Shown in pieces: positions 7,708-16,079 of a stretch of DNA of 40,772 nt. Numbering within the stretch: the first letter of the stretch is position 1; every line of letters starts with the position of its first letter. The position numbers were made by a program, and so were the translations under genes. Source of the DNA: Shimazuella kribbensis DSM 45090 (GTDB lineage Bacteria; Bacillota; Bacilli; Thermoactinomycetales; Thermoactinomycetaceae); contig NZ_ATZF01000021.1 in the NCBI RefSeq assembly GCF_000428065.1, positions 1 through 40,772 on the forward strand, written 5' to 3'. Under the pieces are notes generated by a model. That model saw only the letters and a program-made list of their open reading frames with translations. It had not been told where the DNA came from and searched no databases.

Positions 7708-8505
7708 ATGAATAAATTTGTAAAAGTACATGTAATGCACTGTGGAGATGTAAAGGTTGATCGCCGCTTAGCGTATAAGGATTCTAATCTTGATCATATA
7801 CCATTTGTTGAACAAAGATCAGAGGAGCATCAACTATGGCTACCAGTATCTTGTTACTTAATCGAACATCCAAACGGAACAGTTGTCATTGATGCTGGAT
7901 GGAGCGAAGATGTTCGCACTAGACCAGAAGAACATTTAGGACATGCATATAAATTTTGTCACCCTCGCTTACCTTCTGGACAGTCAGTAAAGGAACATTT
8001 GGAGTCAAAAAAGATAGCTGTAAAAAATATCGACCATGTCGTAATCTCTCATCTTGATATTGATCACATCAGTGGTATTCACCTTCTTGGTGACGCGAAG
8101 TCATTCCTAGTTAGTGAGCCAGAATGGAACTCAGCAAAATCCTTTCAAAAAGCACGATGTGAAGGAATTACGTTTGAAACCTTCTCATTAGAACCTATCC
8201 CTTTTGGTCCTTATCATCTAGGAAAAGATCTATTCCTAGATGGACTTGTCTATCTTGTGTTTACACCTGGTCACACGGAAGGATTAATTTCTGTAGTCGC
8301 TCGTGTCAAGGATGGTTGGCTGCTTCTTACTTCTGATGCAGGATACTCAGAAAAATCTTGGAACCAACTTATACTCCCAGGTAATTCAACAAATGATCAA
8401 CAAGCTTTAGAATCTTTAAAGTGGATTTCTAGTTTTTCAAAAAGGGATGACTGTGTTGCAGTTATCGCCAATCACGATCCCTCTGTTAAATATGGTATCT
8501 ATTAA
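7708..8505 (+). CDS. Metallo-beta-lactamase-fold hydrolase, N-acyl homoserine lactonase-like
   Basis: The 265-residue protein has the fold's metal motifs: SHLDIDHISG (His115, Asp117, Asp119, His120), a histidine in TPGHTEG, and Asp in LLTSDAG. The opening (VMHCGDVKVDR) and length fit the AiiA-like lactonase group, which hydrolyses lactone rings. The usual HxHxDH is here HxDxDH, so one metal ligand is changed. That may mean altered metal use or substrate, and the lactonase name should be treated as fold-level. It is controlled by the divergent TetR through two operators and is followed 18 nt later by a DUF gene in the same operon. Confidence 0.85.
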   Translation: MNKFVKVHVMHCGDVKVDRRLAYKDSNLDHIPFVEQRSEEHQLWLPVSCYLIEHPNGTVVIDAGWSEDVRTRPEEHLGHAYKFCHPRLPSGQSVKEHLESKKIAVKNIDHVVISHLDIDHISGIHLLGDAKSFLVSEPEWNSAKSFQKARCEGITFETFSLEPIPFGPYHLGKDLFLDGLVYLVFTPGHTEGLISVVARVKDGWLLLTSDAGYSEKSWNQLILPGNSTNDQQALESLKWISSFSKRDDCVAVIANHDPSVKYGIY

Positions 8506-8523
8506 ACTAAAGGAGTAATTATT

Positions 8524-9225
8524 ATGCAAACATTAAAACAATTTCTCTCCGAAAAAGAAAACAACTTAAACAGTATCATTCGATACGCAAAACAGTATGG
8601 AAACGAAACATGGGGAGCTGTATTACACCATAATCAGGAAGATCTACAACAAATTTTTGCAAAATATGGGGACCGTGCTTATGGAGTTTACGTACAGAAG
8701 TTTATGGAACCCATCCAGAATCAATTATTAGATGCAGGTTTTATTGTAAAGACTGGTTTCAATATGGCCGATTCAATCGAAAACTGGGGACCACCAGAAG
8801 AGAGAGAAAGGTGCATCTGGTATGTCATCAAACAAAATGATGGAACACCGCTAGGAACATTAGTATTACAACTTTATCATTCTCATACCCAATTTTCTCT
8901 TCCTAAAGCTCCTCATATTTTTTCACTGGAAGTAACGGAACGAGATGAAATTATGGACATGTTTACCTATGCCTCTACCCGCATACACGATTGGACCAGT
9001 GAAGGTTATCAGAATGCATCTGAGGATGAAATTCAAAAATGGGAATATAGTGTAGATATTAGCTTAGGAGATTACTTAAAACCTCATCGTGGGCAAATCT
9101 ATGGTAGTGCCGTTGACTATGCACTTGCCAGTTGGGGACGAAATGGATGGGAACTTGTATCCATTGTTCCCCACCAAGATCGTATAATCGCTTATTTCAA
9201 AAGACCCTTACACAAAAATGCTTAA
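8524..9225 (+). CDS. Uncharacterised protein with DUF4177-like C-terminus (possibly DUF6022)
   Basis: The 233-residue soluble protein has no known catalytic motif that I recognise. Its last 40 residues (YALASWGRNGWELVSIVPH and following) resemble the short DUF4177 module, in which a GWELV core is typical. The upstream part is rich in aromatic residues (IYGSAVDY, IENWGPP, CIWYVIKQ). Overall size reminds me of the DUF6022 family, but this could not be checked. AAAGGAG lies eight bases before the ATG. It forms a two-gene operon with the lactonase-like hydrolase under TetR control, so a role in handling the same compound is an inference. Confidence 0.75.
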   Translation: MQTLKQFLSEKENNLNSIIRYAKQYGNETWGAVLHHNQEDLQQIFAKYGDRAYGVYVQKFMEPIQNQLLDAGFIVKTGFNMADSIENWGPPEERERCIWYVIKQNDGTPLGTLVLQLYHSHTQFSLPKAPHIFSLEVTERDEIMDMFTYASTRIHDWTSEGYQNASEDEIQKWEYSVDISLGDYLKPHRGQIYGSAVDYALASWGRNGWELVSIVPHQDRIIAYFKRPLHKNA

Positions 9226-9230
9226 ATTAC

Positions 9231-9263
9231 AAAAAAGGACTCTGCATGTTAGAGTCCTTTTTC
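9231..9263. terminator. Bidirectional terminator between the hydrolase operon and tRNA-Ser
   Basis: AAAAAGGACTCT and AGAGTCCTTTTT form 11-12 bp arms around GCATGTT, with T-runs on both strands. It can end the plus-strand hydrolase operon and the minus-strand tRNA-Ser transcript. Confidence 0.85.
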
Positions 9264-9283
9264 TTATTGCTTTGTTATAAAAT

Positions 9284-9373
9284 TGGCAGAGAGGGTGGGA
9301 TTCGAACCCACGGTAGCTTTGAAACTACACTGGATTTCGAGGCCAGCTCCTTCGACCACTCGGACACCTCTCC
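9284..9373 (-). tRNA. tRNA-Ser (anticodon CGA)
   Basis: The minus strand folds into a class II tRNA of 90 nt with a 7-bp acceptor stem (GGAGAGG/CCTCTCT, one G-U), a long variable arm (GTAGTTTCAAAGCTAC), GTTCGAATCCC in the T arm and encoded CCA. The anticodon loop CTCGAAA gives CGA, reading UCG. Confidence 0.96.
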
Positions 9374-9392
9374 ATAATGGTATAACATAGAT

Positions 9393-10335
<943 letters not shown>

Positions 10336-10336
<1 letters not shown>

Positions 10337-11205
10337 TAGCTTTCGCCTCGCACATTCGCTTTCCTATATTGTACCATAGAATATATTCGCTTTCCGCTAA
10401 TTACAATCACCAATAGAGCAATGGAAACAAGAACTATCGCTCCACCAGAAGCGATATCTAACCAATATGCAAAAATCAGACCAGCAAGGATAGAGAACTC
10501 AGCAAATAAAATAGAGAACATAGCTGTTTTCCGAAAACTGAGCGACAACTGCATACTTGTCGCTACCGGCAGTGTCATCAATGCTGAAACCAGCAATATT
10601 CCTACGACACGAATAGCCACCGAGATTACCATTGCTACCATGATCATAAACAATAAATGAATCCATTTGCCACGAATACCTGATAAGACAGCATGTTCTT
10701 CATCAAAAGCCAGTGCAAACAATTCCTTAAAAAGGAAAAGGATAAAACAAATAACCAAAACAGCGACTACACCTATCAACCATAAATCTTGTTTGTTTAT
10801 TGCTAAAATATTTCCAAAAAGCAGACCAGAAATATCCACACCAAATCCATTGCCAAGTCCGATTAAAACAACACCTACGGCTATACCGCCAGATAACAAA
10901 ATAGGAATTGCTAGCTCTTGATAAGAACGATAAAATTGACGAATTTGCTCGACAAATACAGATCCCAGTACAGCAAAACTCATCCCTGCATACAAAGGGC
11001 TTATTCCAGCAAATAGTGCAAAATTTTTCTGTAAAAGGAGTCCTGCTGCCACCCCAGATAAAGTGATGTGGGATAAAGCTTCTGCTATCAATGATAACCT
11101 ACGAACAACCAAAAAAATCCCTACTAGAGGAGAAACCAATCCAATTATTAAACCCGCAATGAGTGCATGTTGTAAAAAGGCATACTCAAAAAAATCACTT
11201 ACCAC
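10336..11205 (-). CDS. znuB: Zinc ABC transporter permease
   Basis: The 289-residue ABC-3 family permease has about eight hydrophobic segments and no soluble domain. Typical family segments are SPLVGIFLVVRRLSLIAEAL, SHITLSGVAAG and VGILLVSALMTLPVATSMQL. It forms the channel with the ATPase ZnuC and the binding protein ZnuA. The start is GTG, preceded by a G-rich ribosome site (GGGGGGA) 11 nt after the znuC stop. Zinc rather than manganese is inferred from the linked zur and the Zur box. Confidence 0.93.
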
Positions 11206-11216
11206 TTTTTTCCCCC

Positions 11217-11972
11217 CTAGTGATGATGATCAATAACTTGTACATCATGATTGTAAGCTTTCGATAAAAGCTCCTTTTCTTTCTCCACAAACAAAGACCT
11301 TGTCCCATGAAAATACAATTTTTTATTTAGACAAGCTACTTGATCTACCAAACTGGAGACCACTCCAATATCGTGTGTAACCATAATTAAAGTTAAACCA
11401 TGCTGTTTATGAAGATAGTTTAGTAAGTCGTAAAATTGTTTGGTCGAGTCACGATCAATACCAACCGTAGGTTCATCTAAAATTAATAGCTTTGGTTTGC
11501 TAATCAGAGCTCTTGCAATAAATACGCGTTGTTGCTGTCCCCCCGAAAGCTGACCAATATTTCGTTTTCTAAGATCTTGTATTCCAACCTGTTCCAATAC
11601 TTCATCTACTAAAAGATAATCCTTTTTCATATACCTTCGAAGAATACCTTTTTTAGATGCTAGGCCGGCCGCTACTACTTCTTGCACAGTTGCAGGAAAA
11701 TCTCGTTGAAAACTATTAGATTTCTGTGATACATAACCAATATTATAATTTTGCTTTTGATCTTTCATTGGACTACCAAACAACCATACTTTTCCTTTTT
11801 TTGGTTGTAACACACCTAGAGCTATTTTCAATAGAGTGGATTTTCCAGATCCATTAGGCCCAACAATTCCCAAAAATTGACCTTCTTCTACCGAAAGAGT
11901 TACGTTCTCCAATACAATCTGATGGTGATAAGAGTAAGAAACATCCTCCATTTGCAGTAAAACATTACCCAT
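11217..11972 (-). CDS. znuC: Zinc ABC transporter ATP-binding protein
   Basis: The ATPase of about 251 residues has Walker A GPNGSGKSTLLK, Q-loop region GYVSQKS, signature LSGGQQQR, Walker B KLLILDEPTVGID and H-loop VTHD. It ends in a short His run (IDHHH). The ATG at 11972 is preferred because AGGTG stands six bases before it; a GTG at 11981 lacks a site. The start lies inside the end of znuA (8-nt overlap), suggesting translational coupling. Confidence 0.95.
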   Translation of the reverse strand: MGNVLLQMEDVSYSYHHQIVLENVTLSVEEGQFLGIVGPNGSGKSTLLKIALGVLQPKKGKVWLFGSPMKDQKQNYNIGYVSQKSNSFQRDFPATVQEVVAAGLASKKGILRRYMKKDYLLVDEVLEQVGIQDLRKRNIGQLSGGQQQRVFIARALISKPKLLILDEPTVGIDRDSTKQFYDLLNYLHKQHGLTLIMVTHDIGVVSSLVDQVACLNKKLYFHGTRSLFVEKEKELLSKAYNHDVQVIDHHH

Positions 11973-12879
11973 TTGCAACACCTAATGCTTTCTTGAGATT
12001 AGCTAAGTTAGTCATCATAACCGAAAAATAATCTTCATCATTGGCAATTTCATTTTTAGACAATCCTTCTAGAGGATTTAATACAGATGCTTCAGCATGT
12101 ATCTCATTTTTAACCGTTTCAGCCAACTTGTTATTGACTAAAGTTTCAAAGAAAACAACTTTTGCTTGATGTTTGCGAAGTGTATCAACTAATTGCTTCA
12201 CTTCTTTCGGACTTGGTTCATCTTCTGGGCTAAGACCAGAAATAGCAACTTGTGTCAGGTTGTACTCATCTGCTAAGTACTGAAACGCAGTATGAGAAGT
12301 TACAAATTCGCGGACAGGGCTACTTAAGAGAACCTTGTACGATTTTTGCAAAGTAAGAAATTGATTATTTAATTTCTGATAATTATCTGTATACTGTTTC
12401 TTATGATTGGGATCTATTTTTATAAGAGACTCATAGATTACTTTTGCTTGTTGCTGTGCCATATAAGGATTGAGCCAAAAATGCGGATCATACACTCTGT
12501 TTTTTACTTCTGAATTTTTCGCCTTCGCCAAAGTTATCTTCTTTGAAGTATTCACTACCAATGTTTGTTGTTGATCTATATTAGGTAAAGCGTGGTTTAC
12601 CCAAGTCTCTAATCCAGCCCCATTGTATAGGAATAAATCAGCTTTGTTTAATTTAATCATGTCCTTTGGAGATGGCTCAAAGTCGTGTGGTTCTGTACCT
12701 GGGGGGACGATATTTACCACATCTATCAAATTTCCTCCGATTTTCTGTGCAAAATCCTGAAGGGGGTATAAGGAGACAATTACTTGAGGTTTGGAAGAGC
12801 TAGATTCTCTTCCACAACCAACTAACAATATCGCCACAAAAACGATGGCTAGAAGCGGAATTATTCTTCTTTTCATCAT
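11965..12879 (-). CDS. znuA: Zinc-binding lipoprotein of the ABC transporter
   Basis: The 304-residue cluster A-I solute-binding lipoprotein has a signal peptide with lipobox LVGC (Cys22). Metal-ligand histidines are visible in PPGTEPHDFEPSP (His65), VYDPHFWLNP and FVTSHTAFQYLADEY, with an acidic ligand probably near the C-terminus. The His-rich loop found in many ZnuA proteins is absent. The start has GGAGG with only three spacer bases before ATG 12879, and a second ATG follows directly. It is first in the znuACB-zur operon, whose promoter is covered by a Zur box, so expression should rise when zinc is scarce. Confidence 0.94.
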   Translation of the reverse strand: MMKRRIIPLLAIVFVAILLVGCGRESSSSKPQVIVSLYPLQDFAQKIGGNLIDVVNIVPPGTEPHDFEPSPKDMIKLNKADLFLYNGAGLETWVNHALPNIDQQQTLVVNTSKKITLAKAKNSEVKNRVYDPHFWLNPYMAQQQAKVIYESLIKIDPNHKKQYTDNYQKLNNQFLTLQKSYKVLLSSPVREFVTSHTAFQYLADEYNLTQVAISGLSPEDEPSPKEVKQLVDTLRKHQAKVVFFETLVNNKLAETVKNEIHAEASVLNPLEGLSKNEIANDEDYFSVMMTNLANLKKALGVANG

Positions 12880-12921
12880 GGTCCTCCAAACATCTTTCTT
12901 ATTATTTCCTAATCACATACA

Positions 12922-12968
12922 ATTATAACGGTAACGTCATTAATTGTAAATCGTAAATATTACGTTTT
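12922..12968 (-). promoter_or_regulatory. znuACB-zur promoter with Zur box
   Basis: On the minus strand TTTACA (12945-12950) and TATAAT (12922-12927) are 17 bp apart. A 21-bp dyad at 12948-12968 starts AAATCGTAA and continues ATTACG. By memory it matches the B. subtilis Zur consensus at about 18 of 20 defined positions. It overlaps the -35, as expected for repression. Confidence 0.82.
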
Positions 12969-13005
12969 AGATTTAAAATGATTATATTTCCATTTCATAA
13001 AAAAA

Positions 13006-13030
13006 CAAAAAAAAGCAGCATTTCCGCTGC
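13006..13030 (-). terminator. Terminator after tRNA-Arg
   Basis: On the minus strand GCAGC-GGAAAT-GCTGC is followed by eight T and a further T-rich tract, about 28 nt after the tRNA-Arg 3' end. Confidence 0.8.
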
Positions 13031-13057
13031 AATTATGAATCAGTTATATGAAAGTAA

Positions 13058-13133
13058 TGGCGCACCCGAGAGGACTCGAACCTCCGACACATCGTTTAGG
13101 AAACGATTGCTCTATCCGCTGAGCTACGGGCGC
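13058..13133 (-). tRNA. tRNA-Arg (anticodon CCT)
   Basis: A standard 76-nt cloverleaf lies on the minus strand. The acceptor is GCGCCCG/CGGGTGC, the D arm AGCTCAGCGGATAGAGC, the anticodon stem ATCGT/ACGAT with loop TTCCTAA, the T arm GGAGGTTCGAGTCCTCT, and CCA is encoded. The anticodon CCT reads AGG. Confidence 0.96.
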
Positions 13134-13237
13134 ATAGGAGACTATTATTATAAACGAAAACGAATAGGAAGGGAAGAGGTGATGAACTTCCATTTGGTCC
13201 TCCCCTCTTCCTTTTGTGATTCATAATACAAAGAAAA

Positions 13238-13281
13238 AATAAAACAAATAAGAGTAATACCGATAATGATACTCTCTTATT
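13238..13281 (-). terminator. Probable terminator after the sorting-signal protein gene
   Basis: On the minus strand AATAAGAG and CTCTTATT flank an AT-rich loop, with a T-rich tract following. The stem is imperfect. It lies about 40 nt after the surface protein stop codon. Confidence 0.5.
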
Positions 13282-13322
13282 CCAATACAAAAATCATTAA
13301 ATCTATTTCCACATCATCTGAT

Positions 13323-14096
13323 TTATCCTAGTCGTCTGCGGTACATAAATAAGCAAAGTCCGAGAATAATCATACTTCCACCAGATACAACCCATGTAAG
13401 ATTATTATTTGCTGTTGTTGGCAGTTCTCCACCTTTGCAAGTAGGCAAGTTCTTTATAGTAACAGGGTAGTCTTGGTCAATTGTCTGTACAATCCATTGC
13501 TCACCTGTTTTCGTACTAGGAAGTGGTGACAATACTTTTTTATGTGCTGAAACTGCACCAGGCTCTTGGCTAAATATTTCTCCATCCCTTACTCTTTTAA
13601 ACGTAAATGTAATTTTTTCGTTACTATTGTTTTTGATTCTAAGGGCAATTGTTGATTGATCTACTCGGCATACTTGTGTGATCTCTAATACTTGTTTTTT
13701 TGGAGGCAGTTCTGGTGGCGTTACTGGTGTTGGAAGACATTTTGGCAAAGATTCGATCGTGATGGGATAATCCCTTGTTAGCGTATGGACAATCCATTTC
13801 TCCCCTTCTGCTTTGCTTGGTAAGGGGGACTCAAATTTTTGATGAGGACCCACTGCACCTTCTTCCCCAAATATTTTTCCATCGCTGACTCTTTTAAAAT
13901 CAAATGCGATTTCTTTGTTTGTATGATTTTGAAGCTCGATTGTAATTCTAGAAGCATCATTGCGGCATATTTGGCGAATCGTTAGCTCGGCTTTATTGGA
14001 TGATTGACTGGTAGCAAAGGATTGTAAAGGTAGAAAAGAAAAGAATAAAACGGAAAGGCAAAAAAGAACAACTAGACGTAACCTTTTCTTATTCAT
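13323..14096 (-). CDS. Two-repeat surface protein with LPTTA cell-wall sorting signal
   Basis: The 257-residue exported protein has a signal peptide (basic MNKKRLR, hydrophobic core, cleavage probably after SFA near residue 28) followed by two repeats of about 85 residues. Each repeat contains an ICR or VCR motif, FDFKRVSDGKIF or FTFKRVRDGEIF, SPLPS, EKWIVHT or EQWIVQT, DYPITI or DYPVTI, and a closing LPxC. A proline-rich linker (LPTPVTPPELPPKK) separates them. The C-terminus has LPTTA, a membrane segment and an RRR tail, the architecture of a sortase substrate. LPxTA is the form associated with class D sortases (family knowledge). The paired cysteines per repeat suggest a disulfide. No sortase gene is in the window. 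The repeat function is unknown. Confidence 0.88.
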   Translation of the reverse strand: MNKKRLRLVVLFCLSVLFFSFLPLQSFATSQSSNKAELTIRQICRNDASRITIELQNHTNKEIAFDFKRVSDGKIFGEEGAVGPHQKFESPLPSKAEGEKWIVHTLTRDYPITIESLPKCLPTPVTPPELPPKKQVLEITQVCRVDQSTIALRIKNNSNEKITFTFKRVRDGEIFSQEPGAVSAHKKVLSPLPSTKTGEQWIVQTIDQDYPVTIKNLPTCKGGELPTTANNNLTWVVSGGSMIILGLCLFMYRRRLG

Positions 14097-14194
14097 TAAA
14101 ATTCCTCCTTAGTCTAAATGTATCCAATATAAAGAAACATGTAAATATTTTTACATGTTTTACACATTCATTTATTATGTTTGCATAATCTCGG

Positions 14195-14219
14195 TAAAAA
14201 AGCTCCCTGATGGGAGCTT
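14195..14219 (-). terminator. Terminator after gltX
   Basis: On the minus strand AAGCTCCC-ATCA-GGGAGCTT is followed by a T-run. The stem overlaps the gltX stop codon. Confidence 0.85.
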
Positions 14220-15708
14220 AGGATACTACTTGTTTTTGTACGTTTTCGATTCGTTCGAGCACTTTTTCTTTACCAAGCAAATATAACGTTTGATTGAGAT
14301 CCGGACCATGAACCTGGCCAGTAGCAGTGGCACGAATGGGCATAAAAAGTTGCTTTCCCTTAAAACCTGTTTCCTTTTGCACTGCTTTTAATGTTTTTTT
14401 GATTTCTGCTGGTGCGTAATCTGTCAGTTGCTCTATTTTTTTAGAAAAAGCAGCCAATACAACTGGGACTTGTTCTTGTGTTAAAACTTCATTTGCTTCA
14501 TCGTCATATGTGGCTTCTTCTATTGTAAAGAGTTGAATCAATGTGTTAATATCGCTAATTTGATTCATTCCCGTTTGGAATAATGCAACTAACTCACGTG
14601 TACGCTCGCCGGCTTCTTCTCCATGGAGTTCGTTCTGTTTCAAATATGCTTGATAATCATTGTTTTTTTCTAAGTATGGTTTGGTTAGTTTAATTAGTTC
14701 GTCCAAACCCATTGCCTTGATATACTGACTATTTACCCAAGCTAGTTTATCTTGATTAAAAATAGCCCCAGCTTTGTTAATTCGATCAAGCGAAAAGAGT
14801 TCCACTAATTTATCCAAAGAAAAAATTTCTTCTTCAATATATTCCCCACCAGGAGACCAGCCTAATAATGCCAAATAGTTGTTAACCGCATCTGGTAAGT
14901 ACCCAAGATCGTGATACTGTTCAATAAATTGCAAAATGGTTTCATCCCGCTTGGACAATTTTTTACCGTTTTCATTCAAAATGAGTGGGATATGAGCAAA
15001 TTCAGGGACTGGCTGTCCAATTGCTTCGAATAACAATACATGTTTAGGAGTATTGGATAGATGCTCTTCGCCTCGAATGACATGCGTGATATCCATTAAT
15101 GCATCATCAATGGTAACAGCAAAATGATACGTAGGAATACCATCTGATTTACAAATAACAAAATCTTCAATATCGGATCTTTGAAAACTCATATTTCCAC
15201 GAATATGATCTTGGAACCCGATTTCCCGATTTCCTGTTACAGCAAACCGAATAGTATGTGGGATATTCCCTGTCATCTTTGATTGGCGTTCTTCGGCTGT
15301 TAGATGACGACATTTCCCTGAATATCTAGGTGTTTGTCCGTTTTTTTGTGCAGCCTCACGTTCTGCTTCTAGCTCCTCTTTGGTACAAAAACATGGATAT
15401 GCTTTTTCTTCTGCTACTAATTTATCTAAAAATGGTTGATAACTATCCAATCGCTCCATGCTTCGATAAGGTCCATATTTGCCACCAATATCTGGTCCCT
15501 CATCCCACGTTAATCCTAACCATTGAAATGCTCGAATCAATTTTTCTTCAGCATCAGCCTTGTTACGACTTGTATCTGTGTCCTCAATTCTCAGTATGTA
15601 AGATCCACCCAAACGTTTGGCAAATAAATAGTTGAATAATGCGGTCCGCGCCCCACCAATATGCAAATGTCCCGTAGGACTAGGCGCAAAACGGACTCTT
15701 ACAGTCAT
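14218..15708 (-). CDS. gltX: Glutamate--tRNA ligase
   Basis: The 496-residue class I aminoacyl-tRNA synthetase has the HIGH motif in SPTGHLHIGGARTAL (residues about 10-24) and the KMSKS motif as KKLSKRDET (about residue 250). It also has a Cys-based CFCTKEE... GKCRH segment around residues 107-132 and a helical anticodon-binding C-terminal part. In Bacillales GltX usually charges both tRNA-Glu and tRNA-Gln (family knowledge). The start is preceded by GGGG seven bases upstream. No T-box or other leader is visible. A solitary IS-like end lies directly behind its promoter. Confidence 0.97.
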   Translation of the reverse strand: MTVRVRFAPSPTGHLHIGGARTALFNYLFAKRLGGSYILRIEDTDTSRNKADAEEKLIRAFQWLGLTWDEGPDIGGKYGPYRSMERLDSYQPFLDKLVAEEKAYPCFCTKEELEAEREAAQKNGQTPRYSGKCRHLTAEERQSKMTGNIPHTIRFAVTGNREIGFQDHIRGNMSFQRSDIEDFVICKSDGIPTYHFAVTIDDALMDITHVIRGEEHLSNTPKHVLLFEAIGQPVPEFAHIPLILNENGKKLSKRDETILQFIEQYHDLGYLPDAVNNYLALLGWSPGGEYIEEEIFSLDKLVELFSLDRINKAGAIFNQDKLAWVNSQYIKAMGLDELIKLTKPYLEKNNDYQAYLKQNELHGEEAGERTRELVALFQTGMNQISDINTLIQLFTIEEATYDDEANEVLTQEQVPVVLAAFSKKIEQLTDYAPAEIKKTLKAVQKETGFKGKQLFMPIRATATGQVHGPDLNQTLYLLGKEKVLERIENVQKQVVS

Positions 15709-15743
15709 TCCATACCCCTGCTTTCTGCTCTATAAGTGGTAAA

Positions 15744-15773
15744 AGTATACCATTTTCATAACGGAAGTTCCAA
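15744..15773 (-). promoter_or_regulatory. gltX promoter
   Basis: On the minus strand TTGGAA (15768-15773) and TATACT (15744-15749) are 18 bp apart, about 35 bp before the gltX start codon. The IS-like fragment ends only about 6 bp upstream of the -35. Confidence 0.55.
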
Positions 15774-15778
15774 TATAT

Positions 15779-16045
15779 ATGAATACTCGCTCCACTTTAC
15801 ACTCTCATGAGTGTTAAAAGTGGGGGTTTCTAACGTACCAAACCAAAAATCGGATCGTTTCACATTAGTGGAGTTGACACATTGGCGGCCTACACACGCC
15901 CAGCCCCTCTATACCGTCTGTCATGAAATTCATGCATTCGGTACTTCTTTTACACCACTTTTGATTGTGGATTCCAAACGTTTACTGTTTGGATATCGAA
16001 TCGTCCATCTTAGCAGTACCTTTCAGCTTAAACTGAACGGATAGA
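15779..16045 (-). mobile_element. Solitary IS200/IS605-type right-end fragment (TnpB guide-RNA-like region)
   Basis: The left edge carries a long hairpin: CCACTTT-ACACTC (792-804 of 15,000), loop TCAT, and GAGTGT-TAAAAGTGG. Beside it is GGTTTCTAACG. The same layout (tetraloop hairpin, GGAGATTCCAACG) occurs at 40489-40536 beside a TnpB-like C-terminus. Read on the minus strand, the edge is GGAGCGAGTATTCA, resembling GGAGAGGATGTCAA there. The interior has GC-rich blocks (GGGCGTGTGTAGG) unlike its surroundings and no long reading frame on the minus strand. An open frame of 77 codons on the plus strand has no ribosome site or familiar sequence. I read it as a decayed element reduced to its structured RNA and end. 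The right boundary is uncertain. Confidence 0.42.
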
Positions 16046-16072
16046 ATAAACCCTCTCAAAGAGCAGAGGGTT
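16043..16072 (-). terminator. Terminator after asnB
   Basis: On the minus strand AACCCTCT and AGAGGGTT pair around GCTCTTTG, followed by TTATTC, a modest T-tract just after the asnB stop. Confidence 0.65.
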
Positions 16073-16079
16073 AAGTGGA

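Noticed and set aside
10421-10921. Plus-strand frames opposite znuB
   Set aside because: They mirror the membrane-protein codons of znuB, have no start signals and no family features.
15709-15790. T-box leader for gltX
   Set aside because: No T-box sequence (TGGNACCGCG-like) or specifier stem is present, and the promoter lies only about 35 bp from the start codon.
15811-16044. 77-codon plus-strand frame between gltX and asnB
   Set aside because: It starts inside the terminal hairpin, has no ribosome site and no recognisable sequence, and lies within the IS-like fragment.
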